NCBI GenBank assembly: GCA_000434175.1
Contig: HF999761.1
Coordinates: 1,698-43,542, forward strand
Length of the DNA stretch: 41,845 bases
Direction of reading: 5' to 3'
Origin: Mycoplasma sp. CAG:611
GTDB lineage: Bacteria; Bacillota_I; Bacilli_A; RF39; UBA660
This document shows, one piece after another, positions 1 through 7,071 of this stretch. Position 1 is the first letter of the stretch. The number at the start of each line of letters is the position of its first letter. The position numbers and the translations under genes are program-made. The notes under the pieces are model-generated. The model saw only the letters and a list, made by a program, of their open reading frames with translations, was not told where the DNA came from and did no database searches.

Positions 1-26
1 TTAAATGTTATAATTTTAATTGTTGT

Positions 27-100
27 AGGGGATTAGTTAAATGGTATAATAATGGTCTCCAAAACCACTGTTGGGAGTTCGATTCTCTCATCCCCTGCCA
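27..100 (+). tRNA. tRNA-Trp (anticodon CCA)
   Basis: A full cloverleaf is visible. The acceptor arm AGGGGAT (27-33) pairs with ATCCCCT (90-96), followed by discriminator G and an encoded CCA (98-100). The anticodon loop CTCCAAA (57-63) carries CCA at 59-61, on a stem with one A-C mismatch at its top. The T arm is GGGAG/CTCTC around TTCGATT. A CCA anticodon reads only UGG, which fits TGG as the Trp codon in the genes here and argues against UGA being read as Trp. A terminator follows directly. Confidence 0.93.
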
Positions 101-109
101 AGAAGATAC

Positions 110-147
110 CGATTTTGTCTTAATTTATAGGATAAAGTCGTTTTTTT
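110..147 (+). terminator. Intrinsic terminator after tRNA-Trp
   Basis: A stem of about 12 bp with G-U pairs runs between 110-121 and 129-140, followed by seven T (141-147). It closes the tRNA transcript. Confidence 0.8.
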
Positions 148-176
148 ATGTGAAAATTATTATTGTTTTAAAAGTA

Positions 177-185
177 TGGTATAAT
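177..185 (+). promoter_or_regulatory. Extended -10 promoter
   Basis: TGGTATAAT is an extended -10 (TGnTATAAT) 23 nt before the ATG of the first membrane protein. No good -35 box lies 17 nt upstream, as is common for extended -10 promoters. Confidence 0.55.
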
Positions 186-207
186 ATATAGTGAAGGTAG
201 GAGTAAA

Positions 208-720
208 ATGAAGAATATAATTATTAAGTCGGTATTAGCAGTTGTATTTGGTATAGTTATAGGTGTATTTTCAAAATGGGGAGATGTTATACCGGGTGAT
301 AATTTAATAAAATATTTTGGGTGGATATCTACTGGTGTTATTATTTGGTTGGTAATAGGTTCATTTTTAATTATTAAGATTAAGAATAGAAAAGAATTTA
401 GTATTGTTTATTCATTATTTATGATATCAATGCTAATATCGTATTATGTTTTTTCTTTATTGGTGGTTAAATACTTAGTTCAAAAAATAGTAATATTTTG
501 GATTATAATGTTTATTGGATCACTTATCTTAGGAAATATAATATATGATAAAAAAAATACTAATTTGTTTAGAATATTATTTATTCTAACTTCAATAATA
601 TTTTTAATATATGATGCCATTGAAATAAATGGAATTAATTTAATAGCTATTATTCCTGAAGTGTTAATGGTGGTATATCTTTTAATTATTATAAGTAAAG
701 GTATAAAGGAAGTTAAATAA
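208..720 (+). CDS. Hypothetical polytopic membrane protein
   Basis: 170 aa and not recognised. Nearly the whole chain is hydrophobic, with about five or six membrane segments (roughly residues 5-25, 36-55, 67-88, 92-108, 120-138 and 146-165) separated by very short loops. There is a basic stretch (KIKNRKE) after the second segment. The start is supported by GGTAGGAG about 6 nt upstream and by an extended -10 promoter. No catalytic motif is visible, so only an integral membrane location can be stated. It is separated from the tRNA by a terminator and lies 47 nt before the superoxide reductase gene with no terminator between them, so the two may be co-transcribed. Confidence 0.75.
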   Translation: MKNIIIKSVLAVVFGIVIGVFSKWGDVIPGDNLIKYFGWISTGVIIWLVIGSFLIIKIKNRKEFSIVYSLFMISMLISYYVFSLLVVKYLVQKIVIFWIIMFIGSLILGNIIYDKKNTNLFRILFILTSIIFLIYDAIEINGINLIAIIPEVLMVVYLLIIISKGIKEVK

Positions 721-767
721 TAATTATTTAATTAAATTATAAATTTGTTATAGAAAGGAGAAAACAA

Positions 768-1148
768 ATGCAAAATGAATTAATAATTAAAAAATGTTTA
801 AAATGTGGTGCATTGGTTGAGGTAATAAATGACTGTACCTGTGATGAGTGTGGAATCACTTGTTGTGGTGAACCTATGATAAAGTTAATTTCAAATAGTG
901 TTGATGCATCGTTTGAAAAACACATTCCAACTTTTGAACATAGAAAAGACGAAATACATGTTAAAGTAAATCATGTTATGGAAAAAGAACATTTTATTGA
1001 ATGGATTGCACTAGTTAATGATAAAGATATTTATAAAGTAAAATTATTGCCAGAACAAAATGCAGAATGTAAATTTAAATATGTAAAAGGATCAAAATTA
1101 TATGCCTATTGTAATAAACATGGACTTTGGTCTTGTGACGTAGAATAA
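768..1148 (+). CDS. dfx: Desulfoferrodoxin / class I superoxide reductase
   Basis: 126 aa. It reduces superoxide to hydrogen peroxide without making oxygen, a cytoplasmic oxygen defence of anaerobes. The N-terminal desulforedoxin-like domain has Cys10, Cys13 and the Cys32-Cys33 pair (followed by GEPM), which should bind the Fe(Cys)4 centre. The C-terminal domain has the catalytic Fe(His)4Cys ligands in family order: EKH at 50-52 (His52), His69, His75, then Cys115 and His118 in the motif CNKHG. The Lys next to His52 is the conserved residue of the active site. An oddity is three further cysteines (Cys23, Cys25, Cys28) between the two halves of the first centre. The start has a strong AAAGGAG. 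A terminator follows. Confidence 0.95.
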   Translation: MQNELIIKKCLKCGALVEVINDCTCDECGITCCGEPMIKLISNSVDASFEKHIPTFEHRKDEIHVKVNHVMEKEHFIEWIALVNDKDIYKVKLLPEQNAECKFKYVKGSKLYAYCNKHGLWSCDVE

Positions 1149-1175
1149 CTTATTTTTATACTTATAACAAAATAA

Positions 1176-1218
1176 AAAGCGTTCATTAACAATTGGTTAA
1201 CACGCTTTATTTTTTTTT
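1176..1218 (+). terminator. Terminator of the superoxide reductase gene
   Basis: AAAGCGT (1176-1182) pairs with ACGCTTT (1202-1208). An inner TTAAC/GTTAA stem sits at the apex, and a long T-run follows. Confidence 0.85.
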
Positions 1219-1249
1219 AAATACATTTATAATAGTATATTGAATTGAT

Positions 1250-1277
1250 AAAACAGTATTAAAATTGCTGTTTTTTA
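1250..1277 (+). terminator. Second short hairpin with T-run
   Basis: AAAACAG (1250-1256) pairs with CTGTTTT (1268-1274), followed by T's. It is probably a back-up terminator, or the end of a short transcript that cannot be seen. Confidence 0.5.
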
Positions 1278-1347
1278 TTCTTTTTAATACATTTGTATAA
1301 GAACTTTTTAATATTTTTTTTAATTCCATAAGCTAACCTCTTAAATC

Positions 1348-1365
1348 TATTAGAAATTTCTAATA
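1348..1365. promoter_or_regulatory. 18-bp perfect palindrome, possible RHH operator
   Basis: TATTAGAAATTTCTAATA is identical to its own reverse complement. It is centred about 58 nt before the start of the ribbon-helix-helix gene. RHH proteins often repress their own promoters by binding palindromes, so this is a candidate autoregulatory site. That role is inference from position and symmetry. Confidence 0.45.
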
Positions 1366-1414
1366 TATCATATATTTTATTCATATATTACAATAATGTC
1401 AAGGAGTGAAGTTT

Positions 1415-1585
1415 ATGCCATTTACAATTAAAAGCACGAGATGTAAAGAAAGTGCAGTTTATAAATCATTATATATTAAAGAAGATTTAGTTAAGGAAAT
1501 AGAAAAAATTGCGAAAGAAAATAATACTTCTTTTAATAATGTTATTATTAGTATGATTGAGTATTGTTTAAAGAAAAATAAATAA
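1415..1585 (+). CDS. Small ribbon-helix-helix (Arc/CopG-type) protein
   Basis: 56 aa. The pattern is a polar beta strand (AVYKSLYIKEDL), helix A (residues about 25-37), a turn, then helix B beginning TSFNNVIISMIEYCL. This is the usual RHH DNA-binding dimer layout. AAGGAG lies 8 nt before the ATG, which supports this start. No toxin partner sits beside it: the next gene is convergent. An 18-bp palindrome upstream could be its operator. It may be a transcriptional regulator or a plasmid/antitoxin-type RHH protein. The fold assignment is by pattern, and the target is unknown. Confidence 0.75.
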   Translation: MPFTIKSTRCKESAVYKSLYIKEDLVKEIEKIAKENNTSFNNVIISMIEYCLKKNK

Positions 1586-1615
1586 ATTAAGTATACTCAC
1601 TTAATTTATTTTTTA
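1584..1615. terminator. Bidirectional terminator between convergent genes
   Basis: AAATTAAGT (1584-1592) and ACTTAATTT (1599-1607) form a perfect 9-bp stem, with T's on the right for the forward gene and A-rich DNA on the left for the reverse gene. It overlaps the ends of both genes. Confidence 0.85.
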
Positions 1616-1862
1616 TTATATCAATATCTTTTATAAGTTCATCAATTATATCCTTATTTTGTTCATTTGAGGCTTTATTTTGCTTTTTTGGTGTTTCTAT
1701 ACTTTCTTGAATTGCAGAGTTGGTTTCTAGTATTTGAGCAATTAAATATAAAAAATTACCTAAAGAGTTTTGTCTTATATAATCTAAGTCTCCGATAAGG
1801 GTAAAACCTATAACAGTAGCTAAAAAAGTATATGTCATTGCCTCGGTTTTTTTATTTTTCAT
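1587..1862 (-). CDS. Hypothetical small protein with one or two hydrophobic segments
   Basis: 91 aa and not recognised. A basic N-terminus (MKNKKTE) is followed by a hydrophobic stretch at about residues 9-24 and another at 36-47. A charged, probably helical C-terminal tail ends in a Lys/Asp/Ile-rich segment that could form a coiled coil. The start is supported by GAGGAAT 5-8 nt upstream on the reverse strand. It is likely anchored in the membrane with a cytoplasmic tail. Nothing indicates a specific function. Confidence 0.6.
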   Translation of the reverse strand: MKNKKTEAMTYTFLATVIGFTLIGDLDYIRQNSLGNFLYLIAQILETNSAIQESIETPKKQNKASNEQNKDIIDELIKDIDIIKNKLSEYT

Positions 1863-1980
1863 AAAATATTCCTCTTTATAAAAAAATATGCAAAAAATGT
1901 AATAAATTGCTATAAATTGTAGAAATACTAAGTCTTTTTTGTTATAATAATTTTTAGATACTTGGAGGTGTTAAAGGTTT

Positions 1981-2283
1981 ATGGATTTAGCAGTTTTACT
2001 TATTCTAATAATTATAGTAGTCTTAGTTTTAAAAGATGTAAAATGGGTTACTTATCTTATCGGAATTGTTGAGATATTTTTAAGACTTATTCATTATATT
2101 GGAGATAACTTAAAAATAGCTAGCTTAAATAATTTTATTAATGAATATTTCCCAACTTCTATTTTTGCAATAATAGGGAAATACTCAAGTGGTGTAGTTT
2201 ATGATATATTATCATGGGTACTTGTATTATTTTTAATTTGGTTTTTAATTTATTTAGTAAAATATTTATTTGGAAGTAGATAA
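1981..2283 (+). CDS. Hypothetical 100-aa membrane protein
   Basis: 100 aa with a very hydrophobic N-terminal helix (about residues 3-18), a second hydrophobic segment (about 24-42) and a C-terminal one (about 75-97), ending in a short basic tail. GGAGGTG lies 10 nt before the ATG, and a TATAAT is at 1943-1948. The stop codon is one base before the likely ATG of the cysteine desulfurase, so the two are translationally coupled. It is the first gene of the desulfurase/thioredoxin/CcdA operon. It is not recognised. A membrane partner of the downstream thiol-transfer proteins is a guess from context. Confidence 0.7.
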   Translation: MDLAVLLILIIIVVLVLKDVKWVTYLIGIVEIFLRLIHYIGDNLKIASLNNFINEYFPTSIFAIIGKYSSGVVYDILSWVLVLFLIWFLIYLVKYLFGSR

Positions 2284-2284
2284 A

Positions 2285-3403
2285 ATGATTTATTTAGATT
2301 ATTCTGCTACAACACCAGTTAATGAAGAAGTATTATCTAGTTTTGTAAAAGCTACAAAAAACTATATAGGTAATCCTAATTCTCTTCATAAACTAGGAGT
2401 AGAATCAAATAAGTTAATAAATGATGCCACTAAACAAATTAGTGATATCTTAAATGTAAAACCAAACGAAATAATATATACAAGTGGAGCAAGTGAAGCA
2501 AATAATCTTGCTATAAAAGGAATATGTTTAAGAAATAATAAAAGAAAACATATTATAACAACAGAATTAGAACATTCTTCAGTTATTGGACCTTGTTCAT
2601 ATTTACAAAGATTAGGTTATGAAGTTGATTTTGTTAAACTTGATGAAAATGGAATTGTTGATTTAAATGATTTAAAAAAATTAATAAAAGAAGATACAAT
2701 TTTAGTAAGTATAGCAAGTGTTAATAGTGAAGTTGGTGTTTTACAACCTATTAATGAAATAGGTAAACTTATAAAAGAAGTTAATAAAAATACTTATTTT
2801 CATAGTGATATAACACAAAGTGTAGGAAAAGTTAAAATAAATTTAGATTATGTTGATTTAGCAAGCTTTTCTGCTCAAAAGTTTTATGGACTAAAAGGAG
2901 TAGGTTGCTTAATTAAAAAAGAAAACATAGTTTTAGAACCTCTTATTCATGGGGGAAAATCTACAACAGTTTATAGAAGTGGAACACCTGCTTTAGGGTT
3001 AATCGTATCAACAGCTAAAGCACTTAGACTTGCATATTTAGATTTTGATAAAAAATATGATTATGTATGTTTTTTAAATAAATATTTAAAAGAAGAATTA
3101 TTAAAAATAAATAAAGTTCATATTAATAGTAATTCTTATTGTGTACCACATATTGTAAATATAAGTATAGAAAATATAAAACCGGAAACGATGCAACATG
3201 CATTAGAGCAAGATAATATATATGTTTCAACACAAACAGCTTGTTCCAGTAATAATCCAATTTCAAAAGCAGTATTAGCAGTAACCAAAAATAAAAATTA
3301 TGCTTCTTCTAGTATAAGAATAAGTTTATCTTATCTTACTACTAAAGAAGAAATAGATATGTTTATAAAAGTATTAAATAATAAAATAAAGGAGTTAAGT
3401 TAA
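2285..3403 (+). CDS. Cysteine desulfurase (NifS/IscS family)
   Basis: 372 aa. This PLP enzyme takes sulfur from cysteine as an enzyme-bound persulfide, supplying Fe-S clusters, tRNA thiolation or other thiol carriers. Visible residues are His97 (ELEHSS), Asp175 (HSDITQS), the PLP lysine Lys199 in SAQKFYGLKG, and the persulfide Cys320 in STQTACSS. Most relatives have His before the PLP lysine; here it is Gln. The ATG at 2285 is preferred over one at 2270 because GGAAG lies 9 nt before it and the family begins with (I)YLDYSATT. No IscU/SufU scaffold is adjacent. The next gene starts 2 nt later and encodes a thioredoxin, suggesting that persulfide reduction or delivery is coupled to thiol exchange. 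Whether it is IscS-like or dedicated cannot be decided. Confidence 0.93.
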   Translation: MIYLDYSATTPVNEEVLSSFVKATKNYIGNPNSLHKLGVESNKLINDATKQISDILNVKPNEIIYTSGASEANNLAIKGICLRNNKRKHIITTELEHSSVIGPCSYLQRLGYEVDFVKLDENGIVDLNDLKKLIKEDTILVSIASVNSEVGVLQPINEIGKLIKEVNKNTYFHSDITQSVGKVKINLDYVDLASFSAQKFYGLKGVGCLIKKENIVLEPLIHGGKSTTVYRSGTPALGLIVSTAKALRLAYLDFDKKYDYVCFLNKYLKEELLKINKVHINSNSYCVPHIVNISIENIKPETMQHALEQDNIYVSTQTACSSNNPISKAVLAVTKNKNYASSSIRISLSYLTTKEEIDMFIKVLNNKIKELS

Positions 3404-3404
3404 T

Positions 3405-3668
3405 ATGTTAAAAATCGTAAGAGTTCAAGCAATTTGGTGTAGTAGTTGTCTTTATATGAGTAAAGTATGGGATAAGGTAATGAAAGATAAGAATGATATC
3501 GAAGTGATTAATCTTGATTATGACCTTGATAGAGATATAATAAATGAGTTTAAAGTAAATGATAATTTACCAGCATTTATGTTTTTTAAAGATGGCAAGG
3601 AAGTTAAAAGAACATATGGCGAAGTAAGTGAAAAAAAATTAAATAAAATAATTGAGGAGTTAAGATAG
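3405..3668 (+). CDS. Small thioredoxin-like protein
   Basis: 87 aa with a minimal thioredoxin fold. The active-site motif is WCSSC (residues 12-16), followed by an acidic central strand, NLPAFMFF with the cis-proline at about 58, and a C-terminal helix. It lacks a signal peptide, so it is cytoplasmic. It starts 2 nt after the desulfurase stop, and its TAG shares one base with the GTG start of the next gene, so the three are strongly coupled. It could reduce the desulfurase persulfide or pass electrons to the membrane CcdA-type protein that follows. That is inference from gene order. Confidence 0.85.
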   Translation: MLKIVRVQAIWCSSCLYMSKVWDKVMKDKNDIEVINLDYDLDRDIINEFKVNDNLPAFMFFKDGKEVKRTYGEVSEKKLNKIIEELR

Positions 3669-4807
3669 TGAAAAAAATAATAAAGTGTTTTTTCCTTTTT
3701 CTTCTTATTTTCTTTATAAGTGATGTTAATGCTAAAGAAATTAATATTGATTTTTTCTATGGTAATGGATGTCCTATTTGTTCTAAAGAAGAAAAGTTTT
3801 TAGAAGAAATTGAAAAAAAATATGATGTAAAAATAAATAAATATGAAACATGGTATAATGAAGAAAATGCTAAACTTTTAGATGAAACAAAAGAAAAATA
3901 TAATACAACAGGAAGAGGAGTTCCTTATACTGTTGTTGAAGATAATGCTTTTTTAGGGTTTAATACTACAATATCTTCCCAAATAGAAGATAAAATAAAA
4001 GAATTAAATAATAATACAATTAAAGATGATAAAACTCCCCCTGAAGATAGTAAAACAATATACGATATTCCTATAATAGGAAAAGTAGATATTAAAAAAG
4101 TAAGTGTTCTTCTTATTACAATAGTTATTGGACTTGTAGATGGATTTAATCCCTGTGCTATGTGGGTGTTATTATTTTTAATAAGTTCATTACTAGGAAT
4201 GAAAGATAGAAAAAGAATGTGGATAATTGGAGTTACATTTTTATTAACTTCGGCCTTAGTGTATATGGTAATTATGCTTGGATGGTTAGAAATAGTTGTC
4301 AATATAACAACAAGTATTTTAGTTAGAAATATTATTGCTTGTATTGCTATTATCGGAGGTCTTGTTAATTTAAGAACATTTATAAAAACAAGAAATACAA
4401 GTGGTTGTACGATATTAGATGATAAAAAAAGAACAAAAGTCTTTGATAAGATAAAAAATTTTACAAAAGAAAAAAGTTTGTTTTTAGCTCTTGCAGGCGT
4501 AATAACTTTAGCAATTGGAGTAAATGTTGTAGAACTTGCTTGTAGTGCAGGATTGCCACTTGTCTTTACGCAAGTTTTAGCTATTAATAATATAACAGGT
4601 GTAAATGCTTTAATGTATGTTTTTGTTTATATTTTCTTCTTTTTAATAGATGATTTATTAATCTTTATAATAGCTATGACAACTCTTAAATTAACAGGTA
4701 TTTCTAATAAATATGCCAAATATTCACATTTAGTTGGGGGAATACTTATGATAGTAATTGGTCTTTTACTTATTATAAAACCTGAATTAATAATGTTTAA
4801 TTTTTAA
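3668..4807 (+). CDS. Thioredoxin-fold / CcdA (DsbD-type) fusion membrane protein
   Basis: 379 aa with a GTG start sharing a base with the upstream stop. Residues 1-22 form a signal peptide ending VNA. Residues 24-115 form an extracytoplasmic thioredoxin/glutaredoxin-like domain with CPIC (35-38) and a GVP cis-proline at 84-86. From about 145 to the end there are about six membrane helices of the CcdA/DsbD type, with the redox cysteine pair Cys163 (FNPCAMW) and Cys292 (ELACSAG). The family moves electrons from cytoplasmic thioredoxin across the membrane to an outside acceptor. Here the acceptor domain is fused and a cytoplasmic thioredoxin is encoded just upstream, so the operon could be a self-contained thiol relay. 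The link to the desulfurase is unusual. Confidence 0.88.
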   Translation: MKKIIKCFFLFLLIFFISDVNAKEINIDFFYGNGCPICSKEEKFLEEIEKKYDVKINKYETWYNEENAKLLDETKEKYNTTGRGVPYTVVEDNAFLGFNTTISSQIEDKIKELNNNTIKDDKTPPEDSKTIYDIPIIGKVDIKKVSVLLITIVIGLVDGFNPCAMWVLLFLISSLLGMKDRKRMWIIGVTFLLTSALVYMVIMLGWLEIVVNITTSILVRNIIACIAIIGGLVNLRTFIKTRNTSGCTILDDKKRTKVFDKIKNFTKEKSLFLALAGVITLAIGVNVVELACSAGLPLVFTQVLAINNITGVNALMYVFVYIFFFLIDDLLIFIIAMTTLKLTGISNKYAKYSHLVGGILMIVIGLLLIIKPELIMFNF

Positions 4808-4851
4808 AAAATATGGTAAAATAGTGTTAAGTTTATGAAAGGAAGTATTAT

Positions 4852-6267
4852 ATGAAAAAAAACGAAAAGATAACATCAAGAGATGTAGATTTTGCTAAAT
4901 GGTATACAGATATTGTAAATGAAGCTCATTTGGCCTGTTATTCTAAAGTAAAAGGATGTATAGTAATTGAGCCAAATGGTTATGCAATTTGGGAAAGAAT
5001 GCAAGAAGAATTAGATAAGATGTTTAAAGAAACAGGACATAGAAATATTTATATGCCTATGTTAATCCCAGAAAATTTAATTAATAAAGAACAAGATTTA
5101 ATTAATGGATTTGCACCAGAAGTTGCGTGGGTAACACAAGGTGGAAGTAAAAAGTTAGATGAAAGAATGTGTATAAGACCTACTAGTGAAACATTATTTA
5201 GTGATTATTACAGTAGTGTTTTAAAATCATATAAAGATTTACCTATGAAATATAATCAGTGGTGTAGTGTTCTTCGTTGGGAAAAAGAAACAAGACCATT
5301 TTTAAGAAGTAGAGAATTTTTATGGCAAGAAGGACATACAATTCATGAAACAAAAAAAGAAGCAGAAAAAGAAACAAAAGACATGTTAAATATATATAAA
5401 ACTTTCTTTGAAGAATATTTAGCAATACCTGTTGTAACAGGTAGAAAAACAGAAAGTGAAAAATTTGCGGGAGCAGAATATACTTTAACAGTTGAAGCTT
5501 TAATGTATAATGGTATATCTCTTCAATCTGCGACAAGTCACTTTTTCGGTCAAAAATTTTCTAAAGCATATGATATAAAATTTGCTGATAGAAATAATAA
5601 TTTAAGTTATGTATACCAAACATCATGGGGGAGTTCTACAAGAATGCTTGGAGCGCTAATTATGGTTCATAGCGATGATAATGGTTTAGTTCTTCCTCCA
5701 AAAATAGCGCCTACTAAAGTAGTTATTATTCCAATTGGAGATGTAAAAGAAGAAGTAGAAAAAATATATGAAAAGTTAAAAACAAATAATATAAATGTAA
5801 TTATAGATAATAGTGATAAAACACCAGGATTTAAATTTGCTGAAGCAGAAGTTTTAGGTATCCCTATAAGAATTGAAGTTGGAGAAAGAGATTTAAAAGA
5901 AAATAAAATAACTTTTGTAAGAAGAGATACAAATGAAAAATATACTGTAGATAAAGATATTGATATTTTAAGTTATACTTCTAACTTATTAGAGAAAATC
6001 CAAACTAATTTATTTAATAAAGCAAAAGCAAGACTTGAAAGTTTAACTTATGAAGCTCATTCTTTAAAAGAAGTTGAAGATATTATGAATACAAAACCAG
6101 GGTTTGTTAAAGCAATGTGGTGTGGTGATGAAGCTTGTGAATTAAAAATGAAAGAAATAAATGGTACAAAATCAAGATGTATTTTGGAAAATGAAAAAAT
6201 AGATGATAAATGTATTGTATGTGGAAAACCTGCTAAAGATTTAGTTGTATGGGGTATTCAATATTAA
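4852..6267 (+). CDS. proS: Prolyl-tRNA synthetase, archaeal/eukaryotic type
   Basis: 471 aa, the short ProS form without the bacterial-type editing insertion. It charges tRNA-Pro in the cytoplasm. The class II motifs are present: motif 2 around RWEKETRPFLRSREFLWQEG with the TIHET loop, and the Pro-site sequence RPTSET. An anticodon-binding domain follows from about residue 285, and then a C-terminal Cys cluster (CGDEAC ... CIVCGKPA) typical of zinc-binding archaeal-type ProRS, ending in a Tyr. GAAAGGAAG lies before the ATG and a GGTAAAAT -10 lies about 30 nt upstream. No T-box leader fits in the 44-nt gap. A terminator follows the stop. Confidence 0.95.
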   Translation: MKKNEKITSRDVDFAKWYTDIVNEAHLACYSKVKGCIVIEPNGYAIWERMQEELDKMFKETGHRNIYMPMLIPENLINKEQDLINGFAPEVAWVTQGGSKKLDERMCIRPTSETLFSDYYSSVLKSYKDLPMKYNQWCSVLRWEKETRPFLRSREFLWQEGHTIHETKKEAEKETKDMLNIYKTFFEEYLAIPVVTGRKTESEKFAGAEYTLTVEALMYNGISLQSATSHFFGQKFSKAYDIKFADRNNNLSYVYQTSWGSSTRMLGALIMVHSDDNGLVLPPKIAPTKVVIIPIGDVKEEVEKIYEKLKTNNINVIIDNSDKTPGFKFAEAEVLGIPIRIEVGERDLKENKITFVRRDTNEKYTVDKDIDILSYTSNLLEKIQTNLFNKAKARLESLTYEAHSLKEVEDIMNTKPGFVKAMWCGDEACELKMKEINGTKSRCILENEKIDDKCIVCGKPAKDLVVWGIQY

Positions 6268-6268
6268 G

Positions 6269-6300
6269 TATTTAGTTATGTAAAACTAAATATTTTTTAT
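6269..6300 (+). terminator. Terminator of proS
   Basis: TATTTAGTT (6269-6277) and AACTAAATA (6284-6292) form a 9-bp stem with a 6-nt loop, followed by a T-run. Confidence 0.85.
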
Positions 6301-6345
6301 TTACTTTTTTTATTAATTAGTGTTATATTTAAATTGGTGATGATT

Positions 6346-6849
6346 ATGGAAAGTAAAAAAACGAAAAAAGAAATAGTGCAAATGCTTTTAAAAAAACAAC
6401 TTGAAGAAAATGATGAAGAAGAATTAATAAATATGCTTATTGATGAACCAATTGCGGTAGATGTTGATAAGCAAAGTGATAGCACAAGAACTTTTGGTGA
6501 TAAATTAGCAGACAAATTAACTGAAGTTGCAGGAAGTTGGACTTTTATAATAAGCATGATTATCTTTTTAATTGTTTGGATTATTTTAAATTTATATTTG
6601 CTTGATAAAGTAGATCCATATCCATTTGTTCTTCTTAATTTAGTTTTATCTTGTATCGCAGCTTTACAAGCTCCGATTATTATGATGAGTCAAAATAGGG
6701 AAGCTAAAAAAGATAGATTAAGAAGTTCAAACGATTATAAAACAGATTTAAAAAGTGAACTTATCTTAGAAGAACTTCATAGTAAAATGAATGAAATAAT
6801 TAAAAATCAAAATGAAATTTTAAAGTATTTAAATAATGATAAAAAATAA
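6346..6849 (+). CDS. DUF1003 family membrane protein
   Basis: 167 aa. The family signature is clear: FGDKLADKLTEVAGSW, then a hydrophobic helix, then DPYPFVLLNLVLSCIAALQAP and IIMMSQNREAKKDRLRS, with a C-terminal amphipathic helix. There are two membrane segments (about residues 64-84 and 92-114) and acidic cytoplasmic ends. The family is widespread and its role is not established. The ATG at 6346 is chosen over upstream TTG/ATG codons because GGTG sits 6 nt before it, the same spacing as at several other genes here. It lies between two terminators and is probably monocistronic. Confidence 0.88.
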   Translation: MESKKTKKEIVQMLLKKQLEENDEEELINMLIDEPIAVDVDKQSDSTRTFGDKLADKLTEVAGSWTFIISMIIFLIVWIILNLYLLDKVDPYPFVLLNLVLSCIAALQAPIIMMSQNREAKKDRLRSSNDYKTDLKSELILEELHSKMNEIIKNQNEILKYLNNDKK

Positions 6850-6879
6850 AATTGTAAAGCAACAAATCAAAAGAAAAAC

Positions 6880-6908
6880 TTGCTTTTTTTGCTTATTTGT
6901 GTTATAAT
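6880..6908 (+). promoter_or_regulatory. SigmaA promoter of the riboswitch transcript
   Basis: TTGCTT (6880-6885), a 17-nt spacer, then TATAAT (6903-6908). Transcription would start near 6915, just before the first paired bases of the aptamer. Confidence 0.8.
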
Positions 6909-6915
6909 ATAGCCA

Positions 6916-7016
6916 GTTAAAGGGAGTAGTTCCACTTATAGTGATTTAAGTTCGTCAACACAATGATTGTATCATTCGGATTTAAATTATAATTAAATAT
7001 AGAACAAGACTTTAAA
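6916..7016 (+). ncRNA. yybP-ykoY (manganese) riboswitch
   Basis: The two conserved elements of the yybP-ykoY class are present: GGGAGTAG (6922-6929) just after the first stem strand, and CGTCA (6953-6957). The closing stem P1 is TTAAAG (6917-6922) with CTTTAA (7010-7015). A second arm pairs ATTTAA (6944-6949) with TTAAAT (6982-6987). Its apical hairpin is AATGAT/ATCATT (6962-6967/6971-6976), followed by CGG as in known members. P1 shares bases 7010-7012 with the following terminator, so Mn2+ binding that holds P1 together would prevent termination (ON switch). The class is known to sense Mn2+ and control Mn export. The assignment is from memory of the consensus and was not scored. Confidence 0.8.
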
Positions 7017-7041
7017 ATAAATTAAGTCTTGTTTTTTCTTT
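7003..7041 (+). terminator. Riboswitch expression-platform terminator
   Basis: AACAAGACTT (7003-7012) and AAGTCTTGTT (7024-7033) form a perfect 10-bp stem followed by T-rich DNA. The left arm overlaps the 3' strand of P1 of the aptamer, giving mutually exclusive folds. Confidence 0.88.
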
Positions 7042-7071
7042 TACAAGATTTAATAATAAGGGGGTTATTTT

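Noticed and set aside
4808..4851. T-box or other leader before proS
   Set aside because: The gap is only 44 nt and contains a -10 box and an SD but no specifier or T-box sequence.
5243..5536. Reverse-strand open frame inside proS
   Set aside because: It lies within a clearly coding gene, has low-complexity Leu/Phe composition and has no SD; it is a shadow.
6911..6924. Shared AGTTAAAGG-like stretch downstream of TATAAT here, before trmB (about 15690) and before the 310-aa gene (about 23900)
   Set aside because: In the last two cases it coincides with the SD region and no riboswitch structure is present; probably chance similarity in AT-rich leaders.
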